From: Rickettsiales bacterium
Lineage (GTDB): Bacteria; Pseudomonadota; Alphaproteobacteria; G027485855
Direction: 5' to 3'
Assembly: GCA_027485855.1 (NCBI GenBank)
Contig: JAIXQD010000008.1
Location: forward strand, 62,001 to 126,000
DNA length: 64,000 nucleotides
Part shown: positions 8,580 through 15,902 of the stretch, piece after piece
Layout: each line of letters begins with the position of its first letter
How positions within the stretch are numbered: position 1 is the stretch's first letter
Translations under genes and position numbers: made by a program
Notes under the pieces: model-generated
Databases searched by the model: none
What the model saw: only the letters and a program-made list of their open reading frames with translations
What the model was told of the DNA's origin: nothing

Positions 8580-9778
8580 GCGCTTATCCTTGCGTCCGTG
8601 CCAATAATATCGGCGATATTTTGTGTGCCGGCTTTTTCTAGCGCTTGTGTGAGTGCCTCAATAATTTCGGCAATCAGCACGGGGCCACGATACACGAGGC
8701 CTGTATAAATTTGTATTAAATTGGCCCCTGCGCGCATTTTGGCCACGGCATCGGCCCCTGTCATAATGCCGCCCACGCCCACCAGTAACAGCTCTGGCGC
8801 GTTTAATTTTTGCTTAAGCATAAAAGCGGTTTTTAAAATATGGGTTGATAGGCTAAAGAGCGGCGCACCCGACAGCCCGCCCGCCTCGGCAGCAAGCTTG
8901 GCCGACACGCCAGGTGGGCGCGACATAGTGGTGTTGCTGATAATTAAACCCAAAAGCCCATGCTCTTTGGCCAGCGCAATAATATCTGCCAGCGCTTCAG
9001 GCTCAATATCGGGGGCGATTTTTAGCAAGATGGGTGGCTTTTTGGGCTGCTCTGCCAAAGCGGTTGTAACACCTGCTAATAACGGCGCCAGCTCGGCCGC
9101 CTGCTGCAACAGCCTTAGGCCCGGCGTGTTGGGTGAGGACACATTAATAGTTATATAGCTGGCATAGGGCGCAACCGCTTTGGCTGCCAGCACATAATCG
9201 GCAAGGCGGTTGTCGCTATCACGATTTGCGCCAATATTTGCTCCCATAATAATCGGTTTGTTTTGCCGCATGGCTGATTCTTTGGCCAAAAGCATATTAG
9301 GAATAAAAGACGCAAGGCCGTCATTATTAAACCCGAGCCGATTAATAAGCGCAGCCAGCTCGGGCAACCTAAATAACCGTGGCTTAGGGTTGCCGGCCTG
9401 CGGTTTTGGGGTGACGGTGCCGGCCTCTACAAAGCTAAAGCCCAAACGCAGCAGCGGCAACACGGCTTGGGCATTTTTATCAAACCCTGCGGCCAAACCC
9501 AGCGGATGCGCAAAAGTTAGGCCGCCATAATTTTGCGCCAAGGCCGCGGGCGCATTCGGCCGAGGCAAAAGCCCAGCCACACCATATTGCAGGGCCGACA
9601 GGGCGATGGCATGCGCCAGCTCGGGCGGGAGCATATGCAGCATTTTTACTAAAAATGGCCTTATCAAAATCGGGGGGGGCGCAGATGGGGGGGGCACTGA
9701 TGGGGGCTGGTTTGCGTTTTTCATTATCATTTTGCCAATCGCTTTTGCATTTTGCTGTGCATAACGCCATTTTTGCAA
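8576..9778 (-). CDS. pyrD: Dihydroorotate dehydrogenase (quinone), class 2
   Basis: A membrane-associated FMN enzyme of pyrimidine synthesis, oxidising dihydroorotate to orotate with ubiquinone. Features seen: an N-terminal amphipathic helix region (PELAHAIALSALQYG), GLAAGFDKNAQ, GFSFVEAGTVTPKPQAGNPKPRLFRLP in sequence, the NRLGFNN motif, ANIGANRDS, YITINVSSPNTPGLR with the class-2 Ser base, LLKIAPD, and the FMN-phosphate loops VGVGGI and QIYTGL. The start is uncertain: ATG at 9778, 9730 or 9724 are all in frame and none has a strong ribosome site. The first 20-40 residues are a variable Pro/Ser-rich segment encoded by long C tracts. It is followed by the overlapping PDE-like gene. Confidence 0.95.
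   Translation of the reverse strand: MQKWRYAQQNAKAIGKMIMKNANQPPSVPPPSAPPPILIRPFLVKMLHMLPPELAHAIALSALQYGVAGLLPRPNAPAALAQNYGGLTFAHPLGLAAGFDKNAQAVLPLLRLGFSFVEAGTVTPKPQAGNPKPRLFRLPELAALINRLGFNNDGLASFIPNMLLAKESAMRQNKPIIMGANIGANRDSDNRLADYVLAAKAVAPYASYITINVSSPNTPGLRLLQQAAELAPLLAGVTTALAEQPKKPPILLKIAPDIEPEALADIIALAKEHGLLGLIISNTTMSRPPGVSAKLAAEAGGLSGAPLFSLSTHILKTAFMLKQKLNAPELLLVGVGGIMTGADAVAKMRAGANLIQIYTGLVYRGPVLIAEIIEALTQALEKAGTQNIADIIGTDARISA
9672..9706. repeat. Homopolymeric G tracts inside the start of pyrD
   Basis: Two runs of eight G (9672-9679 and 9687-9694) and one of five (9702-9706) lie within 35 bp. On the coding strand they are C runs encoding Pro codons in the variable N-terminus of pyrD. 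Runs of this length are prone to slippage. Confidence 0.8.
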
Positions 9779-9874
9779 ACAACCAATAAAAAATTGCTAA
9801 TTTCTTCAGTGGTTTAGTCTGCGCCACGGGCTGGCATGGATATTGTAATAACAAGCCACGGGGGGACAGAAAAG

Positions 9875-10117
9875 ATGACCAAGAAAAAGCCAAAGACCAG
9901 CCGCTATGAGCAAACCAGCCAACATTTTGTTAATGCGCTTGAATATCTGACAGCCTTGGCAACGGCCGACCTGGTTGTGGTGCCAGCGCGGGCCACAAAA
10001 AATATGAAGCTTGCTGGCGCGCAGGCCGCAAAAATATCGCCCGAGGCCGCCGGCAGGCTGTGGCGCAGCATGGTGCGCGCTGCACAAACGGATGCCGCAA
10101 CGCCCATGCCGCACTAA
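9875..10117 (+). CDS. Small hypothetical protein
   Basis: An 80-residue, basic, soluble protein (starting MTKKKPKTSRYEQ). The ATG at 9875 is preferred because GGGGGA at 9861-9866 gives a ribosome site 8 bp upstream; an upstream ATG at 9836 has none. The sequence has a central helix-rich stretch (HFVNALEYLTALATADLVVV) and a predicted amphipathic C-terminal helix (AAGRLWRSMVRAAQ). I do not recognise a family. It is divergent from pyrD and upstream of the HTH/H1-like gene, with the palindrome at 10166-10187 in between. Confidence 0.5.
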   Translation: MTKKKPKTSRYEQTSQHFVNALEYLTALATADLVVVPARATKNMKLAGAQAAKISPEAAGRLWRSMVRAAQTDAATPMPH

Positions 10118-10165
10118 GGATTTTGCGCCACACTGTGCATAATTTGCGCAATAATCTTGGGCTGG

Positions 10166-10187
10166 CATATACCCCATGGGGTATATG
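10166..10187. promoter_or_regulatory. Perfect 22-bp palindrome, probable operator
   Basis: CATATACCCC/ATGGGGTATATG is self-complementary over all 22 bases. The TATACCCC...GGGGTATA form resembles operators bound by CsoR/CstR (DUF156) metal- or sulfur-sensing repressors, but no such regulator is encoded in the window. It lies 110 bp before the HTH/H1-like gene and 49 bp after the stop of the small gene at 9875. A related but imperfect element occurs at 62087-62105. Confidence 0.6.
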
Positions 10188-10296
10188 GACTTGTCGAACG
10201 CAACAAAAAGGATTATCGTTGTCGCTTATCTGTTGGCGTTCGATTTTATTCTTTCAGCGCTTTACATTAGTGCAACCATAACCAAGGTGATGACCC

Positions 10297-10668
10297 GTGT
10301 TGAAACATGCCGATATTTGGAAAGCAATTGATCTTCTGGCCACCAGTCAGCGCCTCAGCGCATCGGGTCTTGCTAAGCATGCCGGCCTTGACCCAACAAC
10401 ATTTAATAAAAGCAAACGTCTTGGCGAGCGTGGCAAAAAGCGTTGGCCCTCAACTGAGAGCTTGGCAAAAGTTTTAGCGGCCACAAAAACTTCGCTGTCC
10501 AGCTTTGTGCATATGGTTGAAAGCAAGGACGAGCCCGCCAACAGAAATCGGCCGGCTGCTAAAAAAGCAGATACGAAAAAAGCGGTCGCTAAAAAGCCTG
10601 CGGCCAAAAAAGCCGTCGCTAAAAAGCCGGCAGCTAAATCCAAAAAAGGCGCCAGTAAGCGCCGCTAG
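10297..10668 (+). CDS. Repressor-type HTH protein with histone-H1-like Lys/Ala tail
   Basis: A 123-residue DNA-binding protein. Residues 1-75 match the N-terminal helix-turn-helix of alphaproteobacterial S24/LexA-like phage-type repressors (IWKAIDLLATSQRLSASGLA, then HAGLDPTTFNKSKR and KRWPSTESLAKVLAAT). In those proteins an S24 autoprotease domain normally follows. Here it is replaced by about 40 residues of AAKKA/VAKKPAAKK repeats ending SKRR, like the C-terminus of histone H1 or HU-H1 fusions. Start: GTG at 10297 with AAGGTGA at 10283-10289. A hairpin (10655-10680) overlaps the stop. Probable role: a nucleoid-binding or silencing regulator; inference only. Confidence 0.75.
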   Translation: MLKHADIWKAIDLLATSQRLSASGLAKHAGLDPTTFNKSKRLGERGKKRWPSTESLAKVLAATKTSLSSFVHMVESKDEPANRNRPAAKKADTKKAVAKKPAAKKAVAKKPAAKSKKGASKRR

Positions 10669-10701
10669 AGGCGGCCTTACGGGGCGCACAGCACTATAAA
10701 T

Positions 10702-10890
10702 CTATTGCGTTAGCGCCTTGGGCTTTTGCACCATGCTTAAATGCGCCTGGCGATAGGCCTCTAGGCCCTCATGGTGCGTGACGCAAAGGCCGGTGCGGTT
10801 TGCGGCAGAAAGAACGGCGCCATTTACGATATGTGCGGCATTCCAAAGGGCAAAGCCAACTTCTTTTAAACCAACTGAGCTAATAATCAT
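10702..10890 (-). CDS. Small hypothetical protein, 62 residues
   Basis: Starts at ATG 10890 behind a strong ribosome site (CGGGGGATTAAA-ATG), which decides this start over an in-frame ATG further upstream whose extra residues look like untranslated leader. The protein has a central WNAAHIVNGAVLSAANRTG segment and a VTHHEGLEAYRQAH segment, with two adjacent His. No signal peptide or membrane helix is seen and no family is recognised. It converges on the HTH/H1-like gene and diverges from the gene at 10990. Confidence 0.6.
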   Translation of the reverse strand: MIISSVGLKEVGFALWNAAHIVNGAVLSAANRTGLCVTHHEGLEAYRQAHLSMVQKPKALTQ

Positions 10891-10989
10891 TTTAATCCCC
10901 CGTTTATATGTGACATCCTCATAATACCACAGAAACACGAAAGTAAAACAAACGGTGACAGGCGCGCATAAGCCAGCTATTAAACATGC

Positions 10990-11415
10990 ATGAGCAATAA
11001 GCCGCGCACAAAAATTTCTGCCTTTGGCGACATAACCGCTGAAACCGCCGACCCCTTTCAAGGGCATGATTGGCTTACTTGGAACCCGCTTTTAGCCGAG
11101 ATCCTCACCAGCTGCGATGTCTTTGCTGAAATGTCGGCTTTTAGTCCGCATAGCCTTGGCTTTGCGCAAGAGCTATTGCCCGAACTTGCCACTGAAATAG
11201 ATTTGCTTTTGGCCGATTGTGCGGGCCATGGCTATCGGCTGCTTAATCGTAATGTTACGCAGCATGGCGTGACTGCTTTTGCTCTTTATGGCCTCATCAA
11301 TGAGGCGAGTGCGCTGGCTAATAATCAGTGCGATGCCACAAATGAGCGGTTGCACCGGTTGCAGGGCAAAATCAGCCAAATAAAACATCTGGCCCTCAGT
11401 TTGGATGTTGGCTAA
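10990..11415 (+). CDS. Hypothetical protein
   Basis: A 141-residue predicted cytoplasmic protein, mostly helical in its C-terminal half (LINEASALANNQCDATNERL, then HRLQGKISQIKHLALSL). The N-terminus contains the Trp-rich patch GHDWLTWNPLLAEI. No ribosome site is clear before ATG 10990. It is divergent from the 62-residue gene by 99 bp. A GC-rich inverted repeat followed by CTTTT lies in the 11430-11485 region and may end the transcript. No family recognised. Confidence 0.55.
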   Translation: MSNKPRTKISAFGDITAETADPFQGHDWLTWNPLLAEILTSCDVFAEMSAFSPHSLGFAQELLPELATEIDLLLADCAGHGYRLLNRNVTQHGVTAFALYGLINEASALANNQCDATNERLHRLQGKISQIKHLALSLDVG

Positions 11416-11536
11416 ACGCCACAGAGCAAAACAACGGCCAAAAATAAAAGGCCCGCAAACTAACTGCTCGGGGCCGTGCTTTTAATCACAACCCCGGGCT
11501 GCTTATTTAATAACTGCGCAAATACGCCTTACGGGC

Positions 11537-12127
11537 TTATTGACCGCCCGCTGAAGGCGCAGCACCAGCACCACCGCCCCGATTTTCACGGCGCTCTTGA
11601 CGATTTTCACGACGCTCTTGGCGTTTTTCGCGATTCTGTTTGAAATTGTCTTTCATTTCCTGCTGCTGTTCAGGGCTGGCGCTGTTAAACTTCTCGCGTC
11701 GTTCCTGCCGTCTTTCGCGGCGCTCTTTGCTTTTTTCTTTAAAGGCCGATTTTTCTTCTGGGCTCATGCTTTTAAATTTCTCGCGCCGTTCTTCGCGTGC
11801 CGCTTTGCGTGCTTCTGCTTTTTCTTTATAGCCCTGTTTTTCTTCGGGGCTGAGGCTATTAAACTTCTCGCGGCGCTGCTCGCGGGCGGCTTTTTTAGCC
11901 TGCGCCTTTTCTTCGGCGCTCATGCTTTGCCATCTGTCGCGCAAGGTTTCGCCCTGCTGCATGCCAGAAGAAGGCGGCGTAACTGCGGGCTGTGTTGCTG
12001 CGGGCGGCGGGGCCGCAAGTGGTGGGGCGGCAAGTGGTGGCGCTGCGGGCGGCATGGCGGTATCTTGCGCAAAAGCCGGAACAGACAAAAGCAACAAAGC
12101 CGCACTGGCCAATAAAATGCGCCGCAT
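11537..12127 (-). CDS. Secreted protein with charged FxSxSPEEK repeats
   Basis: A 196-residue exported protein. Residues 1-20 are a signal peptide ending VPAFAQ. Residues about 22-55 are a Pro/Ala-rich linker. From about 62 there are four imperfect helical repeats, the last three 29 residues each, built on F-x-S-x-SPEEK followed by Lys/Arg/Glu-rich helix and closing RREK. It ends in RRENRGGG and a Gly/Ala tail. It looks like a periplasmic highly charged single-alpha-helix or coiled protein, similar in style to DUF3106-like or CpxP/Spy-type periplasmic proteins, but I cannot assign it. GGAG 6 bp upstream supports the start. Confidence 0.8.
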   Translation of the reverse strand: MRRILLASAALLLLSVPAFAQDTAMPPAAPPLAAPPLAAPPPAATQPAVTPPSSGMQQGETLRDRWQSMSAEEKAQAKKAAREQRREKFNSLSPEEKQGYKEKAEARKAAREERREKFKSMSPEEKSAFKEKSKERRERRQERREKFNSASPEQQQEMKDNFKQNREKRQERRENRQERRENRGGGAGAAPSAGGQ

Positions 12128-12158
12128 CTTAAACTCCTTTAGAGAAAACCCAAAAGCA

Positions 12159-12187
12159 AGGTGGCTCTATTAAACATAGAGCCACCT
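12159..12187 (-). terminator. Hairpin after the M48 gene, possible terminator
   Basis: A perfect 12-bp stem (AGGTGGCTCTAT / ATAGAGCCACCT) with a 5-base loop. On the minus strand it is followed by CTTTTGGGTTTT. A second, weaker hairpin (AAGACTC / GAGTCTT, 12236-12257) lies between it and the M48 stop codon. Placed between two same-strand genes, it could terminate the peptidase transcript or attenuate the next gene. Confidence 0.5.
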
Positions 12188-12272
12188 AACAAAGCTTTAA
12201 AAGCCGTGGTTAATGCAAAAATTCTGCCGTTAACTAAGACTCCCAGCTAAGAGTCTTGGCTAAGGCCCTTAA

Positions 12273-13592
12273 CTAAATTGGGCGTGGCATGAGCCGTGAT
12301 GTTTGCCGCGGCGATGTTTGCATAAGTGCGGCCACAGCTTTTTGCCCCAGACCTTTTTGCTGACCTTTTTGCCGGGGCGCCACCCGCAACTTTGCCACAA
12401 AATTATTTTGGGCCAGATTACTTTGGACTAGATTACTTTGAGCTGGGGGCGTAGCAACAGGCGCAACAGCTGTATTTGCTGCCAGCATAGCTTTGTGTGG
12501 TACAACGCCTTGCTCATTGGGCACATAGGGCGCCAATTTTTTGGCCATGCGGCGCAAGCGGGCAACTCTTGTTGGTGTATGTGGGTGCGTAAACAACAGA
12601 TTTACCACCGGCAAACGCTGTAACAGGCTGGTGACTTTATGTTGTGAACCACCCGAGAGACGCGAAATGGCCTCTAATTTTTCAAGGGCGCTAGCGAGTG
12701 CAATGGGGTCACGGCTGAAACGCACCGCCAAAAGATCGGCGCGGCGCTCATGCTGGCGACCCAAAAGGTTTTTGCCCATGGTAAATAATGTAGCGCCAAA
12801 AAACAGCGCCGCCACAGCCGCAGCACCAGGAATAAACCCAAGCAAGGTCGCACCAAGACCAAGCATGGTCACGGCGCGCAAAGCCGTGGATTTACCCGCA
12901 GACATAACGCTGTAATTAACATGCTTTTGCTGAATATGCGCAATCTCGTGTGCTAGCACGGCACGCATTTCGCGGTCGGTGAATAAGTCTAAGGCAGGCT
13001 CGGCTGCCACAATCATGGATTGGCCGTCTTTGCCAATGGCCCCCACCATAAAAGAACCCTGACCACGGCGATACATATAGCGATGCGCACCCACAACAAG
13101 GCGTGGCGGTGTTTTAAGACCTGCTTGTGCCGAAAGCTCGGCAATATGCTGCTCTATTTGTGCATGACGCTGCGGAATGGTGCACTCACCATCCGATAAA
13201 TAAGGCACGCGATTAGGCACAACGCGCTGCGCATAAGTTTTCCAAGGCACCACCACCCACTCTTCGCCCAAAGATTGCGCAAGCCCAGCACGCAGCGGGC
13301 CATCGGTTTCGGGCGATTTCATCATGGTTAGCTGGCGGCGCATTTGCCATGTGGTTAACCCATAAGAGCCGGCAGCCACAGCGCCCACGGCAAGCAAGCC
13401 CAAGGGCGACAAGCCCAAGCCAACCGCCACCAAAGCAATCAGGCCAAATTGTGCCCCATGGCTGGTAACCGCAAAGGCGCCATCTTTTAAGCGCGTCAAA
13501 CGATTATCTTGCGGCAAACGTTTGTTGAGCTCGGCTTCAGCAGACACGGTGTTGCTTGGGGGATTCTTGGACGTTAGATTCTGGGTGGGCAT
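12273..13592 (-). CDS. M48-family zinc metallopeptidase (HtpX-like)
   Basis: A 439-residue membrane peptidase. Two hydrophobic segments (about 48-82) precede a domain with the zinc motif HEIAH (H215-H219, in VLAHEIAHIQQKH). A second hydrophobic pair follows (about 235-275), and the third ligand Glu lies in QHERRADLLAV (E282). The THPHTPTRVARLRRM segment is typical of the family. HtpX-like proteins degrade misfolded membrane proteins. The protein is longer than HtpX because of an N-terminal ~35-residue soluble segment and a C-terminal Gln/Asn/Ala-rich extension containing a short LVQSNLAQNN duplication. No chaperone or stress gene adjoins it. Confidence 0.88.
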   Translation of the reverse strand: MPTQNLTSKNPPSNTVSAEAELNKRLPQDNRLTRLKDGAFAVTSHGAQFGLIALVAVGLGLSPLGLLAVGAVAAGSYGLTTWQMRRQLTMMKSPETDGPLRAGLAQSLGEEWVVVPWKTYAQRVVPNRVPYLSDGECTIPQRHAQIEQHIAELSAQAGLKTPPRLVVGAHRYMYRRGQGSFMVGAIGKDGQSMIVAAEPALDLFTDREMRAVLAHEIAHIQQKHVNYSVMSAGKSTALRAVTMLGLGATLLGFIPGAAAVAALFFGATLFTMGKNLLGRQHERRADLLAVRFSRDPIALASALEKLEAISRLSGGSQHKVTSLLQRLPVVNLLFTHPHTPTRVARLRRMAKKLAPYVPNEQGVVPHKAMLAANTAVAPVATPPAQSNLVQSNLAQNNFVAKLRVAPRQKGQQKGLGQKAVAALMQTSPRQTSRLMPRPI

Positions 13593-13841
13593 TTTTTTGA
13601 ACCTTCATGAACAGTGGAACCGGTGGCACAATTGGGACATTGCGCGCCCATTCAGCAAAAGGCCTAGACACTTAAAAATATGCTAACGTTATTGGTAACT
13701 TTCTTGCCAATTGCAAAAAATGCCAAAAAATCGTTATGGCAGTGCAAAGCGCCGATACAAAAATATCAAAGGTAAAATGTTTTTTAATTATCTCGCGCAG
13801 GCTTAAGCGCTTTTTTACCTTCAGCATGTTAAACCGCGCTT

Positions 13842-14558
13842 ATGAGCGCTTATGCTTTTGAGATTTATCTCGACCGTCCCAGCCGTGTGCGCCCCGAGCG
13901 CCGCAGGATAGACGCATTTTTGCCAAGCAAATGGTGGAAAAAACCAGAGCCTAAATATCATACTTGTCATACTGGGCATTTATTCATAGCGCTGGTGAAG
14001 CCTGATGGCTCGCGTGAGGTTTGGGGTTATGGCGCAGTGGGCGCCATGGTGCATGATGACGGCACGCGCCCCAGCAATGAGCCGATGAATTGGCGGCACA
14101 AAATGCAAGCCATTTTATCGACCACGCCTGCGGCTGTCGTCACCGAAAGCCTGCGCCGCTACGATGATAAACGCGTTTATACTATTAACGCCGCGCAATA
14201 TGCCGCCATGCGTGCAAAAGTGGCGGAATGGCAAAAAAACCCACCTGGTTATCATCTGTATCATAATAACTGTCTTGATTTTGCCTTTGTGGTTGGGCGC
14301 GCAGGCGGCATTAAACTGCCCTTTTTATGGCGCATCACCAAACTGCCTTTATTAATTTGGTGGGACATGACCCGCCCCAAAATTTTCCGCAAGCCGGCAC
14401 CGGCAAACACACAAAAACCTGCGCGCCCTGTTGATTATCCGGCCAGCCCAAAACGCAGCTGCGCCCACCCCAGCGCCAGCGGTCAGTGCCGTAAATTTGT
14501 GCCTTATACGCGCTTTGGCAAGCCGGGCTCTAGACCTATCGCCGCGCCTACTTTATAA
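13842..14558 (+). CDS. Putative permuted-papain-like protein, copy 1
   Basis: A 238-residue protein, paralogous to the next gene. Shared features: an N-terminal F-E-I-x-x-DRP, a glycine-His motif GHLFIALV followed by a strand (compare GHMFFALV), RRYDDKRxYxI, and HNNCLDFAFVVGRAGGI (compare HNCVDFTFAVAAAGGI), then a Pro/Arg-rich tail. His preceding Cys in GHxF...NCxDF is the order seen in circularly permuted papain-like hydrolases (DUF4105, LRAT, PPPDE and relatives), so a cysteine peptidase or amidase fold is likely. No signal peptide is visible. No ribosome site is clear before ATG 13842. Function unknown. Confidence 0.7.
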   Translation: MSAYAFEIYLDRPSRVRPERRRIDAFLPSKWWKKPEPKYHTCHTGHLFIALVKPDGSREVWGYGAVGAMVHDDGTRPSNEPMNWRHKMQAILSTTPAAVVTESLRRYDDKRVYTINAAQYAAMRAKVAEWQKNPPGYHLYHNNCLDFAFVVGRAGGIKLPFLWRITKLPLLIWWDMTRPKIFRKPAPANTQKPARPVDYPASPKRSCAHPSASGQCRKFVPYTRFGKPGSRPIAAPTL

Positions 14559-14566
14559 TTACGCCC

Positions 14567-15304
14567 ATGCACCCTAAATACACTTTCGAGATACTCATCG
14601 ACCGGCCCAACATGCTGCGCCCCTATCGCGCCAAAAGCGATTGGCGACGCAAAACCAAAGAGCCGCCCGAAGTGAGCAGCAGCGCCGGCCATATGTTTTT
14701 TGCTTTGGTCAACCCGCAAGGGCAGCGTCTGGTTTACGGTTTTCACCCGCTTTGTGCGGCGCGTGACCCATCGGGTGCGCCCGTGGCCAAAAACCTGCCG
14801 CCAGAAGATTTATTGCCCGCAGGCGCGCATCGTTCGCCGCTTAAGCTGGTGCGTGGCGCGGTATTCGATGACAGCACACGCCGCTATGATGATAAGCGTC
14901 GCTATAGCATAACCGCACGACAATATCAGGCCATGCTGGCCGAGGTTGCGCGCTGGCAGCAAGACACGCCAAAATATTCTTTGCTGCGGCATAATTGCGT
15001 TGATTTTACGTTTGCGGTAGCCGCTGCAGGCGGTATTTATCCGCCGCGTCACTGGCAGCGTTTACGCAGCCCCGTTGCCGCTAGTCAAACCATTATGTCT
15101 GTCCCCAAAGACAGGGGCTTTCATTTGCCCACGGGTTGGTATTTGCGCGCCAAACAAAAACATGCGCCGCTCGATAGGCCCGCTGAGCTGCGCAGCACTC
15201 ATGTGGGCACAGCAAAACATGTACGCGCCCTTGATGACGCACCAAACCCCAGCAAAAATCAGCAAATGGCGCCGCCTGCACCAATACCAGCACCAAAGCC
15301 ATAA
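14567..15304 (+). CDS. Putative permuted-papain-like protein, copy 2
   Basis: A 245-residue paralogue of the preceding gene, beginning 8 bp after its stop, so translationally coupled. It keeps the candidate catalytic pair: His in AGHMFFALVNPQG and Cys in RHNCVDFTFAVAAAGG. It also keeps the RRYDDKRRYSI block. Between the His and Cys blocks it carries a longer insert (about residues 60-100). The C-terminal tail is Pro/Ala-rich and unrelated to that of copy 1. The divergence outside the motifs suggests an old duplication. Enzymatic role inferred from motif order only. Confidence 0.7.
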   Translation: MHPKYTFEILIDRPNMLRPYRAKSDWRRKTKEPPEVSSSAGHMFFALVNPQGQRLVYGFHPLCAARDPSGAPVAKNLPPEDLLPAGAHRSPLKLVRGAVFDDSTRRYDDKRRYSITARQYQAMLAEVARWQQDTPKYSLLRHNCVDFTFAVAAAGGIYPPRHWQRLRSPVAASQTIMSVPKDRGFHLPTGWYLRAKQKHAPLDRPAELRSTHVGTAKHVRALDDAPNPSKNQQMAPPAPIPAPKP

Positions 15305-15350
15305 AGCGTCACTTTCGGCACTGGTTTTTCTTTGGCCTTTTCTTTTATGC

Positions 15351-15884
15351 CTATTTTTTTAGCCAAACATAAAGAGCGCCATCGCCGCCATGTGCGGCAT
15401 GTGCTGGCGCCACTGCCCGCACCAAGCCATGCGCTGCTAACCATAGCGGCACTTCACGCCGCAGCAAGCCGCCGCCCATTTTGCCCTTGCCGGTAATCAC
15501 CAACATTTTGCGCGCCCCTGCTGCATGCGCTTCAACCAACGCGGTGCGTAAGGCTTGATGCGCTTCGGCCAGACTATGGCCGTGCAAATCAATTTTTGCG
15601 CGCCCCCGAAAACAGGCTTTGCTGGCTTTGCGCCTTTCTAGGCGCGTGGGCTGGTTTTCTGTTGCAGCAATGGTTTGCTTTTTTTTGTGGGCCAGCTTGC
15701 CCACAACAAAGCCAGATAGGTCTAACTTGGTTTTTTCTGGTTTGGCTACAGATGTTTTTTTAGGAATATTTTCTTTTTGCGCCGTTGTTTTTAATGGTGC
15801 GGCCTTGCGCGGCAGGGCTTTTACGGTGGCCGTCACGGCCTGCCACAAAGCCACATCTTCAGCGCCCAGCATTTTTTTAGTCAT
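15351..15884 (-). CDS. Smr-domain protein
   Basis: A 177-residue protein with a disordered Lys/Thr-rich first half and a C-terminal Smr domain (about 95-177). Seen: KIDLHGHSLAEAHQALRTAL, the VITGKGKMGGGLLRREVPLW core with its TGKG loop, and the closing GGDGALYVWLKK. Smr domains are nucleases or nucleic-acid binders related to the MutS2 C-terminus. The gene lies 18 bp after mltA in a Tim44-mltA-smr operon, a standard arrangement in alphaproteobacteria next to secB. Exact role is not known. Confidence 0.9.
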   Translation of the reverse strand: MTKKMLGAEDVALWQAVTATVKALPRKAAPLKTTAQKENIPKKTSVAKPEKTKLDLSGFVVGKLAHKKKQTIAATENQPTRLERRKASKACFRGRAKIDLHGHSLAEAHQALRTALVEAHAAGARKMLVITGKGKMGGGLLRREVPLWLAAHGLVRAVAPAHAAHGGDGALYVWLKK

Positions 15885-15902
15885 GGTTTTTTTTAGCCAT
15901 AA

